Below are positions 8,351 to 17,351 of a DNA stretch of 64,000 bases, piece after piece; position 1 is the stretch's first letter; every line of letters begins with the position of its first letter. Source of the DNA: Flavobacteriales bacterium. GTDB lineage: Bacteria > Bacteroidota > Bacteroidia > Flavobacteriales_D > UBA2798. The stretch spans positions 22,500 through 86,499 of the forward strand of contig JAIBBF010000002.1 of NCBI GenBank assembly GCA_019694795.1, in the 5' to 3' direction. The translations under genes and the position numbers were made by a program. Under the pieces are notes generated by a model. That model had not been told where the DNA came from. It ran no database searches and saw only the letters and a list, made by a program, of their open reading frames with translations.

Positions 8351-9417
8351 AAAACGCGTTTTGGATCGAAGGCCAGCGAACTCACACGGCAAGTTTCTAC
8401 GCCATCGATAGTTTCACGAAGCAATAAAGATTGAGCGGCAGATTGAGCAAAAACTTCATCGATGCTATTCACAGCACCGGCAGGAATTTGTTGTTCGATG
8501 AACCATTTCATAAGATCACTGCGGTGATATTGAAAAAATAAGGGAGATAAATCGGAATACAAACGCTTGCGGTTTTCTACGCGGGCCGTATTGCTTTTGT
8601 ACATTTTCTTCATGGCGATGGACGGATCGCCCAATACATCGCAGAGTTTTTTAAACTGTGCATCACTGCCAATGGCCAGCACAATGAATTTTTTATCGGC
8701 CGTAATAAAGGTTTCTCCATAAGGCGCAATGTTCGGATGCAAAGAACCCTGACGTTGCGGAATATGATTCCCCATCAGATAATTGGTGGCCTGATTAATC
8801 AGTGAACTCACAGCGGCCGCGTACAATGAAACCGACACCGAACTTCCTTCGCCCGATTTTTCACGCTTAAGTAAGGCCAGTAATAACGCTTCTTTTAACT
8901 GATGGGCTGCGAGGACATCAATTAAAGCAACCGGCATTTTTAGCGGACCACTATCCGGTGTTCCGTTCATCGACATAAATCCGCTCTCGGCTTGCAGTAC
9001 TACATCGAAGGCAGGACGAGCATCGTTTTCACCGAATCCGGTGATGGATCCGTAAATGAGTGCAGGATTTATTTTTTTTAAGGATTCGTAATCGAGTTGG
9101 TATTTTTCGGCATCGCCCGCTTTAAAATTGGCAATGACCATATCTGAACCTGCAATTAATTCATGAATGCGTTTAAGATCATGTTCATTCTGTAAATCTA
9201 CCTGCATATATTCCTTGCCATAATTCACCGAAGAAAAATAGGCGGAAACAGTTTTATCGCTTTCTTCATGGGGTAATTTCCAGGAACGAGTTACATCTCC
9301 ACCGGTTTTTTTGTTTTCAATCTTGATCACTTTTGCTCCCAGTTCGGCAAAAAACATACCTACGGATGGTCCGGCCAATACAGAAGCGAGTTCAACAATT
9401 TTGAGGTGAGAGAGCAT
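8347..9417 (-). CDS. CaiB/BaiF (family III) CoA-transferase
   Basis: A 356-residue enzyme that moves CoA between carboxylic acids through an aspartyl-CoA thioester. The ATG at 9417 (MLSHLKIVELASVLAGP) matches the family N-terminus; an upstream TTG/ATG extension to 9471 is not supported. The catalytic Asp is D138 in PAFDVVLQAESGFMS, matching the family FDxxxQAxSG motif. VLAGPSVGMFFAELGAKVIKIE is the usual nucleotide-binding N-terminus. The acid substrate cannot be read from sequence. Coupled to the GNAT gene by ATGA. A possible -7 box TATTTTAG lies at 9428-9435. Confidence 0.9.
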   Translation of the reverse strand: MLSHLKIVELASVLAGPSVGMFFAELGAKVIKIENKKTGGDVTRSWKLPHEESDKTVSAYFSSVNYGKEYMQVDLQNEHDLKRIHELIAGSDMVIANFKAGDAEKYQLDYESLKKINPALIYGSITGFGENDARPAFDVVLQAESGFMSMNGTPDSGPLKMPVALIDVLAAHQLKEALLLALLKREKSGEGSSVSVSLYAAAVSSLINQATNYLMGNHIPQRQGSLHPNIAPYGETFITADKKFIVLAIGSDAQFKKLCDVLGDPSIAMKKMYKSNTARVENRKRLYSDLSPLFFQYHRSDLMKWFIEQQIPAGAVNSIDEVFAQSAAQSLLLRETIDGVETCRVSSLAFDPKRVL

Positions 9418-9733
9418 GTTTTTTTTGCTAAAATAGGCTAAAATTGATTGAGAAAGAGTGGTTAAAAACAATGAAAATATATTATTTGCTTTTTAAGCGT
9501 TTTGTAATCACATTTCGGAATCAGAAAAATTGATTATTTTGCTTATCCAATTAACTTCTATGAGAATAGAAAATCAATCCAATTTGGTTCTGAACTTACA
9601 AATTGCTTAGAATCGTTTACCTGAAGAAGTCCACAAACAGTATTTTCCCTGTAAAATTGAAATTTTTTAATCTACAGTATTAGGATATGCTTCCTGACAA
9701 AAATTCTCAAGCGCTGAATAATAATAGGTTTAT
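9418..9733. other. Gene-free stretch with a broken short ORF
   Basis: About 316 bp between the CoA-transferase start and the stop of the first T9SS cargo gene. The only coding-like trace is on the plus strand at 9560-9670: a TATTTTG-type box, an ATG, 16 codons, an in-frame TAG, then 19 further codons (NRLPEEVHKQYFPC...) to a TAA. This may be the remnant of a decayed gene, perhaps of a transposase N-terminus, but similarity is too short to claim. The rest is AT-rich with no clear hairpin. Confidence 0.3.
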
Positions 9734-11455
9734 TTATTTTAAAATTATTTTTTTTGTAAAAACTATACCATTCTGATCCGTAATTCTTAATAGGTAAATG
9801 CCCGGATTTAAACCGGATAATTCCAGATGAATTGTTTTGGAAGTTAAGAATTGCTTTGTTAAGCAATTTCTTCCCGTTACATCAAAAAGCTCAAGATTTA
9901 CTTCATTGAGTAATTCATTGAATTGAATGCTTACCTCATTGTCGGTTGGATTGGGCCAGATTTTAATTTTTAACTTATCATTTTCATCCAATCCGAGCGT
10001 GCTTGCTACTACACTCATCGAGGTAGTGTCCGAATCACCACATGCTTTGGCAATCATGGTAACTGTGTAGGTTCCCTGTGTTTGGTAATAATGTGAAATT
10101 AACGTATCAGAGTGAATTCCAAAATATTCAACATCACCATCGCCCCAATTAATCTGCATACTGGTATAATACATCGTGTTGTTATCTAACACTACTTCAA
10201 ATCCGGGAAAACTAAATGGAATAAAGTCGGCTAATGGCGGATCCGCAAAACCTTCGCAATTGGTTTTAATTACAAAGATGTCCTGGCTACCTGTGTCGGG
10301 TGGACAAAGTCCTCCGCCATACAATTGATAAAAACCTGTAATAATAAAACCGCTATCATCAGGAACATAATTTAAAGAACCTCCGATATGAGCTCCGCAA
10401 CCTACACGACTTTCGCGTGACCAGAGAAGATTGCCACTATTGCCATCGTATTTTGATAAAACCACTTTAGGATTATTAGAAAACTGCCTACACACGTAGA
10501 AAGTGCTATCATCAACTTCTACAAGGTTTCGTGGCCATGCTATATCTTCAGCCGGCCCATGCTGATTTTCCCATATTAATTGATTTGTATAAGTAACTTT
10601 TCTAAAATACCACTCTCGCATAGGGTTCACGCCCGCCTGAATGGGTATGGGAGTATAGATCATTATTGTAGAGTCGCTCATAGCCTTTGCGACACAGCTA
10701 CCATTATCAGCATCATTTCTTCCAAAAGGATATATCCATTGCTGGTTGAATAAACTATCTGTTTTAATCACAATATCTTTATAATATCCGGGACCTAACG
10801 GATGATAGTAAGATGAACTCCCTGCAATAACAAATCCACCATCATAAGTTTGATCGACACTGGCGCATCCTTGGTATTCATTGGGGAAAACGAAAGACTT
10901 AAAATTCAAGAGGTTTCCCAGTGTGTCAATTTTGAGTATCATTATCCCTCCGCTTGTTGGAACACTGTCAAGAACAAGGCCAAATATGACAAGGTTACTA
11001 TCTCTACACATTATCGCTCCCGAAACAAACGGTAATGTATCACTTCCAAATACGATGGTCTTTGTCCATAAGGTATCAAGATTTGCATTTAATCGAATGA
11101 TATAAGGATCGTATCGGTTGCCACCACCGTTGGATCCTTTATGACAAACTGCAATAAATCCATTCTGTAAGGCAAACACTGATTTACATTCAATTAATTT
11201 ATTAGGTTCATTAATAATCAAAGAATCGATTTTATTACCAAACGGATCAATCTTCAAAAATGCAGCGCTATATTCATTGATCATGGGTGTTTTTATTGAG
11301 CCGTACAATAAATAACCATCCGGCAACAATAAATTGCCATAATTAAGTGCAAGATCATTGTGCTGGTATTCATACCTTCCTTTAAAATAAATGTGTTGTG
11401 CTACCACTTGAGCAGCACAACACATCAATGATATGAAAACGATTAATTTTCGCAT
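9734..11455 (-). CDS. T9SS-exported PKD protein, tandem copy 1
   Basis: A 573-residue secreted protein: signal peptide (MRKLIVFISLMCCAAQVVAQ), a propeller-like region of repeated GGFIA/GGIMILKIDTLGN blades (about 30-400), a PKD domain (about 405-480, WGDGDVEYFGIHSDTL), and a type-A T9SS sorting domain beginning KIWPNPTDNEVSI and ending FTKKIILK. It should be exported across the outer membrane and anchored at the surface or released. Residues 1-140 and about 394-500 are nearly identical to the next gene; the middle is diverged and the last 75 residues are unrelated in detail. The start overlaps the stop of copy 2 as TAATG. Confidence 0.85.
   Translation of the reverse strand: MRKLIVFISLMCCAAQVVAQHIYFKGRYEYQHNDLALNYGNLLLPDGYLLYGSIKTPMINEYSAAFLKIDPFGNKIDSLIINEPNKLIECKSVFALQNGFIAVCHKGSNGGGNRYDPYIIRLNANLDTLWTKTIVFGSDTLPFVSGAIMCRDSNLVIFGLVLDSVPTSGGIMILKIDTLGNLLNFKSFVFPNEYQGCASVDQTYDGGFVIAGSSSYYHPLGPGYYKDIVIKTDSLFNQQWIYPFGRNDADNGSCVAKAMSDSTIMIYTPIPIQAGVNPMREWYFRKVTYTNQLIWENQHGPAEDIAWPRNLVEVDDSTFYVCRQFSNNPKVVLSKYDGNSGNLLWSRESRVGCGAHIGGSLNYVPDDSGFIITGFYQLYGGGLCPPDTGSQDIFVIKTNCEGFADPPLADFIPFSFPGFEVVLDNNTMYYTSMQINWGDGDVEYFGIHSDTLISHYYQTQGTYTVTMIAKACGDSDTTSMSVVASTLGLDENDKLKIKIWPNPTDNEVSIQFNELLNEVNLELFDVTGRNCLTKQFLTSKTIHLELSGLNPGIYLLRITDQNGIVFTKKIILK
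9948..9961 (+). repeat. 14-bp microhomology word, copy 1
   Basis: GGATTGGGCCAGAT on the plus strand, encoding the IWPNP motif at the start of the T9SS sorting domain. The same word is at 11669-11682 and 13390-13403, spaced 1721 bp each time. In this copy the sequence on the sorting-domain side differs from the other two. Confidence 0.85.
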
Positions 11456-11668
11456 TAGTTTTTAATCAGCTTATTGAAATATTGTTTACCGTTACGTGTT
11501 GAAATAATCAAAAGGTAGACTCCACTTGGTAATTCATTTATGTTAAGCTTTGCGTAATCTGCGTTACTATTGGATGTACTAAGAATAATTCTACCTGTAG
11601 CATCATACACTCTGATATCAAATTGAGCTTCAACAACAGGTAATTGAATATTAAGAATATCATCAGCA
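9948..11668 (-). repeat. Tandem duplication unit A (1721 bp)
   Basis: Runs from the 14-bp microhomology in copy 1 to the same word in copy 2. It includes the PKD-propeller body of copy 1 and the sorting-domain tail of copy 2. Unit B (11669-13389) has exactly the same length, so no indels have accumulated. Both ends of the gene body are about 97-99% identical between units by eye, and the core is clearly diverged. Confidence 0.85.
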
Positions 11669-13176
11669 GGATTGGGCCAGATTTTAATTTTTAACTTATC
11701 ATTTTCATCCAATCCGAGCGTGCTTGCTACTACACTCATCGAGGTAGTGTCCGAATCACCACATGCATTGGCAATCAAAGTAACTGTGTAGGTTCCCTGT
11801 GTTTGGTAATAATGTGAAATTAACGTATCAGAGTGAATTCCAAAATATTCAACTTCACCATCGCCCCAATTAATTTGCATACTGGTATAATACATCGTGT
11901 TGTTGTCTAACACTACTTCAAATCCGGGAAAACTAAATGGAATAAAGTCGGCTAATGGCGGATCTGCAAAACCTTCGCAATTGGTTTTAATTACAAAAAT
12001 GTCCTGCGAACCGGTATCAGCAGGATAAATACCTCCCATATACAATTGATAAAACCCGGAAATAATAAATCCGCTATCCGCAGGAACAAAATTTAAGCTC
12101 GCGCCAATATGCGCCCCCCAACCTACACGACTTTCGCGCGACCAAAGCAGATTACCATTGGAAGCATCGTATCGGGAGATAATGGGTTTTGGATTATTGG
12201 TTGTTTGCCTGAATAAGTAAAATGTTGAATCACCAACTTCGGTTAAACCAAATCCCCAAGCATCTGTATCTGCTGGGCCATGTTGATTCTGCCAGATTAA
12301 TTGATTGCTATATGTAACCTTTCTGAAATACCAATCTTTTGGAGGAGAAACCCCAGCCTGTGTTGGAGTGGTCGAATAAATAATTATTGTGGAATCTTTC
12401 ATTGCCTTAACAAGAAATCCACCATCATTTGCATCATTCCTTCCAAAAATGTAATTCCATTGTTCATTAAACAAACTATCAGTTTTTATGGCAAGTTGTT
12501 TATAATATCCAAGGCCAAGTGGATGATAATATGTTGATCCTGCTCCAATAATAAATCCTCCATCTAATGTTTGATCGACACTTGAACAACCTTGATACTC
12601 ATTTTGAAAAATAAAGGATTTAAATTTCATCAGATTTCCAAGGGTATCAATTTTCAATATCATTATTCCCCCACTTGTGGGGATACTATCAAGCACATCC
12701 CCATACACAACTATATTACTATCACGTGTCATCATTGCCCCCGAGACAAATGGCAATGTATCACTTCCAAATACGATGGTCTTTGTCCATAAGGTATCAA
12801 GATTTGCATTTAATCGAATGATGTATGGATCGTATCGGTTGCCACCACCGTTGGTTCCTTTATGACAAACTGCAATAAATCCATTCTGTAAGGCAAACAC
12901 TGATTTACATTCAATTAATTTATTAGGTTCATTAATAATCAAAGAATCGATTTTATTACCAAACGGATCAATCTTCAAAAATGCAGCGCTATATTCATTG
13001 ATCATGGGTGTTTTTATTGAGCCGTACAATAAATAACCATCCGGCAACAATAAATTGCCATAATTAAGTGCAAGATCATTGTGCTGGTATTCATACCTTC
13101 CTTTAAAATAAATGTGTTGTGCTACCACTTGAGCAGCACAACACATCAATGATATGAACACGATTAATTTTCGCAT
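11455..13176 (-). CDS. T9SS-exported PKD protein, tandem copy 2 (chimeric tail)
   Basis: A 573-residue secreted paralogue of copy 1 with the same signal peptide, propeller-like body and PKD domain. From IWPNPADDILNI onwards its sorting domain matches not copy 1 but the upstream giant gene at 13176-13389 (about 3 differences in 214 bp). It is therefore a chimera: the body of copy 1 with the sorting domain of its upstream neighbour. The start overlaps the stop of the giant gene as TAATG, as copy 1 does with it, so all three are probably translationally coupled. Likely a surface protein; ligand or function unknown. Confidence 0.85.
   Translation of the reverse strand: MRKLIVFISLMCCAAQVVAQHIYFKGRYEYQHNDLALNYGNLLLPDGYLLYGSIKTPMINEYSAAFLKIDPFGNKIDSLIINEPNKLIECKSVFALQNGFIAVCHKGTNGGGNRYDPYIIRLNANLDTLWTKTIVFGSDTLPFVSGAMMTRDSNIVVYGDVLDSIPTSGGIMILKIDTLGNLMKFKSFIFQNEYQGCSSVDQTLDGGFIIGAGSTYYHPLGLGYYKQLAIKTDSLFNEQWNYIFGRNDANDGGFLVKAMKDSTIIIYSTTPTQAGVSPPKDWYFRKVTYSNQLIWQNQHGPADTDAWGFGLTEVGDSTFYLFRQTTNNPKPIISRYDASNGNLLWSRESRVGWGAHIGASLNFVPADSGFIISGFYQLYMGGIYPADTGSQDIFVIKTNCEGFADPPLADFIPFSFPGFEVVLDNNTMYYTSMQINWGDGEVEYFGIHSDTLISHYYQTQGTYTVTLIANACGDSDTTSMSVVASTLGLDENDKLKIKIWPNPADDILNIQLPVVEAQFDIRVYDATGRIILSTSNSNADYAKLNINELPSGVYLLIISTRNGKQYFNKLIKN
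11669..11682 (+). repeat. 14-bp microhomology word, copy 2 (recombination junction)
   Basis: The word GGATTGGGCCAGAT. To its right (body side) the sequence matches copy 1; to its left (sorting-domain side) it matches the giant gene. This is where the duplication joined. Confidence 0.85.
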
Positions 13177-13389
13177 TAGTTTTTAATCAGCTTATTGAAA
13201 TATTGTTTACCGTTACGTGTTGAAATAATCAAAAGGTAGACTCCACTTGGTAATTCATTCATGTTAAGCTTTGCATAATCTGCGTTACTATTGGATGTAC
13301 TAAGAATAATTCTACCTGTAGCATCATATACTCTGATATCAAATTGAGCTTCAACAACAGGTAATTGAATATTAAGAATATCATCAGCA
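11669..13389 (-). repeat. Tandem duplication unit B (1721 bp)
   Basis: Second unit of the tandem duplication. It joins the body of copy 2 to the sorting-domain tail of the giant gene. Compare unit A (9948-11668). Confidence 0.85.
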
Positions 13390-16300
13390 GGATTGGGCCA
13401 GATGGTAAGCGATTTTTCCTGTTCTGTATCGGGAGACAAAAACACCATTGAACGGGCATTAGATGGGTTTACATATTCAAACAATTCTGGTTGACTAAAT
13501 ATTTTTAATAATTCAAGAATAGAACCGGCGTTCTTACACTCAACTTTGTTATCATCAGCGGTGGCAATATCAATCATTTGTTGTTTCAAAGTAAGATCCC
13601 AATTAAGACGAAATGCTTTGTCCTGACATTGATAAATAGTCATAAGAGATTCTAATAACTTCAGGTAATTCTCATAATCAGTAGTGATCGAACGAATGTT
13701 CGTAATAAGTGCAGTTGCACCGGAGAAATCACCCTTCATTATTTTAACACTTACACGTGTCAATTCATGTTCTATTGTAGGATCTGTCAATAGCAAAGTT
13801 TCAAGACTGTCTAGTGGATTTGAATAAATTGTATCGTTTTGATAACGGCGGAACAACTCATCAAAATCCATGTCCTTTTCAAACATACGCGATGAAATAT
13901 CTGCAAATAATTCATCTCTTGCAGACGTACCTTTTTGCGCAGCTGTAATTTGACTACGAATACCTTTTGGGAGTGTTAACGTTTGAATCGCATCAAATAC
14001 TTCAGGACTAAACGGAGCATTCGCCAATAATATGTCTTTTAAAATACCAGGAGGAAGGGATGGCGTTTTTTGAATTAAAGCCAATAAAACTTCATCGCTC
14101 AGATACGGTGAAGCGCCCATCAACAAATTTTTCAATTGTCCGGGTGCCATATTACTATTAATTGCAGCTAATAATCCCTGTGTATTTCCCGCATCAATAA
14201 GTTGAAGTAAAGCATCTATTTCCCCTTTAAGTGTGGACATACGCGTTATCAAAACTCCATTTGGGGTAGTTGTCGCATACAGGTCCGGACATACCGATTG
14301 TTTATCTGTATAGTTTGCAGTTCCACAAGGCGATTCAAAATATGGAAAGATAGACACATTCGCAGGTTCAATAATGCCAGGCGTACTATTTGTGGCCGGA
14401 AATACATAGGTTGTTTGGTGAAACACATGTGTTGCATCGAGAGTAAAATGCAACAAAGGTGGAACCACCGGAGAAAAGGTATTGTTGGCGGGAGCCATAT
14501 TCCTCAGGTTTTGAGGTGCAGAAGGGGCCAAACAACTTCCTTGCCCTGTGTGAATTCCCCCGCTGGTCACCTGTACATCTACTTGGTGTGAGTTATTAAA
14601 ATCATTACATAGATATTGAACACCAACATAAGTGCCATTGATATTATCTCCCCAATTTATCCTTGAAGCTGATGCAGAGTAATCCAGATTATTAAACGTA
14701 TTATTACGAATTTGATTATTGTTTTGACCTGAATTAACAGTAACTATTCCCAGCTTCCCGTTATTATGCGTTGTGAGATAATTGTCCTCGATAAAATAAC
14801 CCGTACAGTTTGTTGTATGAATACCATAGGTCGTAAACATTCCTGAAGGATCGGGCACATCCGTCCCAATTTCAAAATTATTTTTCGCAATTGAGCCTCC
14901 TACTATACCTACCATACGGATTCCTCTTGCATTATCTATAAAATCATTATACTCTATCACAGGATTCATTAGCGGCATTGCAGAACTTGCATCAATACCA
15001 TAAGCCAGATTTTCGAACAAATTTCCCTGACGATCTGATTCCGGGCAAGGTACGCCAATTGGAGGATTGGAATTACATTTCCAGGTTGCGTAAAATTTAC
15101 TATCAACACTATAAATTCCCGTACCGCGATCGGTTTGGTTAGCTTGTTGATTTACCTGATTGATAAACGTATTCCGATAAAATCTAACACCAGCAACTTG
15201 TACCATTCCAATATGGTAAAGCGGATATGGTTTTAAATTATCTTTCAATTCGGCAAACGTTGTTTCAAACAAACAGTCAGTAAAAACAGATTTATTACTT
15301 TGAAGGCTAATGGTAAATGGAAATATACCGGAAAATGCAATTAATGGAGCAAAATCGACATCAATATAGTTATTTAAAAAATGTGAATTCGTTGCAACAA
15401 CCATACCCCCACTATGGGGAACAATAAAGTTATTATTTATGTCGCGAAGAGTGGTCGATATTCCATAATGTGCATTACTGATTTCTGAATTATTCAAAAC
15501 TACCACACCGTAATTTGAATTAACAGCAGCTGTGGAGTGAGCAATACCTGGAGTCCCCTGGATTTCTATACCATTCCACATAACTCCATGACAACCCACA
15601 CTTGTTAAGGTGCTATTGTTGATAGTAAGTTTAGCGCCTTTCTCAATGATAATTTTGCCATTTATTCCAAAATGAAAATTCATTCCGGAAATAATTATGC
15701 TTTTTCCTGTGGGAATTCTTAATTCGTCGCGAATAAAAATAATGCCGTTTTTATTTGAAAAAGGGTTGTTTCCATTAGTCCATGTTGCCGAAACAGATGC
15801 GGAATAAGAGAATTTATCATAAGAAATATTTTCACTGCAACATGATGGTGGTGACTCAATATCTGTAAAATAATATCCTCCGTCAACCTGATCATTCATT
15901 AAATAAATCCCATAATTTATGGTCGAATTGAGAGGTGCGCCACCCTGCGCTAAATTTAATGAGTTGATTGGAATGTTTAGATCAGGCTCGATAAATCCAC
16001 TATAGGGGTCGTTAGCATCGCTTAAGTATCCAAAACGGTTATTAGCTGCTAAATACATTTTTTTTCCAGGATAAAATAGTTCTATTTGAGAATGGGAAAA
16101 ATCCTGAGCTTGAATTGCACCTGGCAGCGCATTAAGTACACCTGTGGTAAGATCAAAATAATTAATTCCACCTGCACCTGTATTTAAATTTTCAAATGTA
16201 TAATAAAGATATTTTCCATTTGGCGACAATTCAATTCCATATGGTATTACCTGTCCTAAACTATAAGTTGCATTTGAGCCAGGAATTAAATCTCCATTGG

Positions 16301-16655
16301 CATCTAAATCAGCAACAATTAGTGAACCAGTGGTTCCAAGGGTATTATCTGGAGATAATTTTGATATGGCTAAACGGTAACCACCCCCTAAAAGTGAAAT
16401 GATTTCCATTTCTGAACGATGATAGTTATTGTCTACACTTAAAGGGATGTTTGGAATTTGAAATGGAACTTCAGTTAAATTAACACCTTGGAGTACTAGT
16501 TTATGAATATCATCGCCTGCCATGATATAGATATATCTATCTAAATTTGGAAGTGGTTTTGAAACCGCTACATGCATCGATTTACATTTATTAGCAATTG
16601 GAATGTTAATAGACCCTAAGGACGTATAAGTCATTGCAGTTGTAGAACCGCCCAA
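13176..16655 (-). CDS. Giant T9SS surface protein, main frame (frameshifted from its signal peptide)
   Basis: An open frame of 1159 residues with only a TTG start and no signal peptide, so it is read here as the body of a gene that begins in the frame at 16664-17074. Domains in order: a propeller-like region (about 1-270, GKYLYYTFENLN, KKMYLAANNRFGYLSD), a right-handed beta-helix region (about 300-720, repeats of IIIEKGAKLTINNS, GVVVLNNSEISNAHYGIS, NQIRNNTFNN), an alpha-helical repeat region (about 830-960, LLMGASPYLSDEVLLALI), and a type-A sorting domain from IWPNPADDIL. Likely a cell-surface adhesin or carbohydrate-binding protein. The open frame extends to about 16673, and the two frames rejoin if one T is restored near 16671. 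Confidence 0.8.
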   Translation of the reverse strand: MGGSTTAMTYTSLGSINIPIANKCKSMHVAVSKPLPNLDRYIYIMAGDDIHKLVLQGVNLTEVPFQIPNIPLSVDNNYHRSEMEIISLLGGGYRLAISKLSPDNTLGTTGSLIVADLDANGDLIPGSNATYSLGQVIPYGIELSPNGKYLYYTFENLNTGAGGINYFDLTTGVLNALPGAIQAQDFSHSQIELFYPGKKMYLAANNRFGYLSDANDPYSGFIEPDLNIPINSLNLAQGGAPLNSTINYGIYLMNDQVDGGYYFTDIESPPSCCSENISYDKFSYSASVSATWTNGNNPFSNKNGIIFIRDELRIPTGKSIIISGMNFHFGINGKIIIEKGAKLTINNSTLTSVGCHGVMWNGIEIQGTPGIAHSTAAVNSNYGVVVLNNSEISNAHYGISTTLRDINNNFIVPHSGGMVVATNSHFLNNYIDVDFAPLIAFSGIFPFTISLQSNKSVFTDCLFETTFAELKDNLKPYPLYHIGMVQVAGVRFYRNTFINQVNQQANQTDRGTGIYSVDSKFYATWKCNSNPPIGVPCPESDRQGNLFENLAYGIDASSAMPLMNPVIEYNDFIDNARGIRMVGIVGGSIAKNNFEIGTDVPDPSGMFTTYGIHTTNCTGYFIEDNYLTTHNNGKLGIVTVNSGQNNNQIRNNTFNNLDYSASASRINWGDNINGTYVGVQYLCNDFNNSHQVDVQVTSGGIHTGQGSCLAPSAPQNLRNMAPANNTFSPVVPPLLHFTLDATHVFHQTTYVFPATNSTPGIIEPANVSIFPYFESPCGTANYTDKQSVCPDLYATTTPNGVLITRMSTLKGEIDALLQLIDAGNTQGLLAAINSNMAPGQLKNLLMGASPYLSDEVLLALIQKTPSLPPGILKDILLANAPFSPEVFDAIQTLTLPKGIRSQITAAQKGTSARDELFADISSRMFEKDMDFDELFRRYQNDTIYSNPLDSLETLLLTDPTIEHELTRVSVKIMKGDFSGATALITNIRSITTDYENYLKLLESLMTIYQCQDKAFRLNWDLTLKQQMIDIATADDNKVECKNAGSILELLKIFSQPELFEYVNPSNARSMVFLSPDTEQEKSLTIWPNPADDILNIQLPVVEAQFDIRVYDATGRIILSTSNSNADYAKLNMNELPSGVYLLIISTRNGKQYFNKLIKN
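13390..13403 (+). repeat. 14-bp microhomology word, copy 3
   Basis: GGATTGGGCCAGAT inside the giant gene, the presumed donor of the sorting domain now on tandem copy 2. Confidence 0.85.
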
Positions 16656-16680
16656 TGGTTCAATTAAGCTAAATCAGTTC
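16656..16680 (-). other. Frameshift junction splitting the giant gene
   Basis: On the minus strand the 136-aa frame ends ...LRTDLA-stop, while the other frame would read ...FSLIEPLGGSTTAM. Adding one T to the three-T run at 16671-16673 gives a continuous LRTD-FSLIEPLGG. No classic slippery heptamer or downstream stem is evident, so a one-base deletion, real or a sequencing artefact in a homopolymer, fits better than programmed frameshifting. Confidence 0.7.
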
Positions 16681-17074
16681 TCAAGGTTATACCATTATCA
16701 GGTACCTCACTGGAAATAACATAATAACTATTACAATCAAATGATTCTGATCTTGGAATAATCACGGTTTCAGAGTGACCTCTTAAGCACGAGCCTATTG
16801 AGTTCCCCTCACGATCGAAAATTTCACCATCAACAATAAAGAATTTTATGTTCCCCTCGTAATCCAGCACCATATTGCTTGAATAGTTAGCCTGCGCTCC
16901 CTGATAGCAACTAATACAGTTATTTTGCGGGAGAGTCCTTAAGTTACCTGTTTGTCCTAGCGGGCTTATTAAATCCACATAGTAGGGCGGAATACAAATT
17001 GCAGGGGACTGTTGTTGAGCACCAACTAAAATTGTGCTAAAACAAAGAAAAATCGTAAAGGAAAGTCTTTTCAT
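16664..17074 (-). CDS. N-terminal part of the giant T9SS protein (signal peptide fragment)
   Basis: A 136-residue frame starting MKRLSFTIFLCFSTILVGAQ, a clear signal peptide, followed by a Cys-containing segment (NNCISCYQG) and VVIS-like beta strands (SYYVISSEVPDNG). On its own it lacks a sorting domain and stops abruptly. The next frame continues the theme with YIYIMAGDD, so the two are most simply one gene of about 1300 residues. If the frameshift is real, this product would be exported to the periplasm and stay there. No convincing -7 box is seen upstream. Confidence 0.75.
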   Translation of the reverse strand: MKRLSFTIFLCFSTILVGAQQQSPAICIPPYYVDLISPLGQTGNLRTLPQNNCISCYQGAQANYSSNMVLDYEGNIKFFIVDGEIFDREGNSIGSCLRGHSETVIIPRSESFDCNSYYVISSEVPDNGITLRTDLA

Positions 17075-17268
17075 AATTTTCTGATTTTTTTCAAATTACT
17101 AAAATGATGGTTTCGAGACAAGAATTTTAATGTAAAATTTAGCAATTCGATACATGTCTATTTTCTATAGTTAAATAGCACGAACTTTTAAATTCTGAAG
17201 CATTTGATAATAAAAACAGATTATAATTAATAAGAGTTATTAAAGCTCATCGGTTTTAATCCCGGACT

Positions 17269-17280
17269 TCCCGAAATCCG
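17269..17280 (+). repeat. 12-bp direct repeat, left of tRNA-Leu
   Basis: TCCCGAAATCCG, repeated exactly at 17490-17501 on the other side of the tRNA gene. The first 7 bases also pair with TTCGGGA at 17290-17296. Confidence 0.45.
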
Positions 17281-17320
17281 CTTTGCTCCTTCGGGATAAA
17301 CTTCTCGCCCGGTCTTGGAC

Positions 17321-17350
17321 AAAAAAAAAGTGGCAAAAAGCCACTTTTTT
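17321..17350 (-). terminator. Terminator after tRNA-Leu
   Basis: Read on the minus strand: AGTGGC, A/T-rich loop, GCCACT, then a run of nine T, one base after the tRNA 3' end. The plus strand also has T's after the stem, so it could act in both directions. Confidence 0.85.
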
Positions 17351-17351
17351 G

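Noticed and set aside
16656..16680. Programmed ribosomal frameshifting in the giant T9SS gene
   Set aside because: No X-XXY-YYZ slippery site and no downstream stem; a lost T in a homopolymer explains it.
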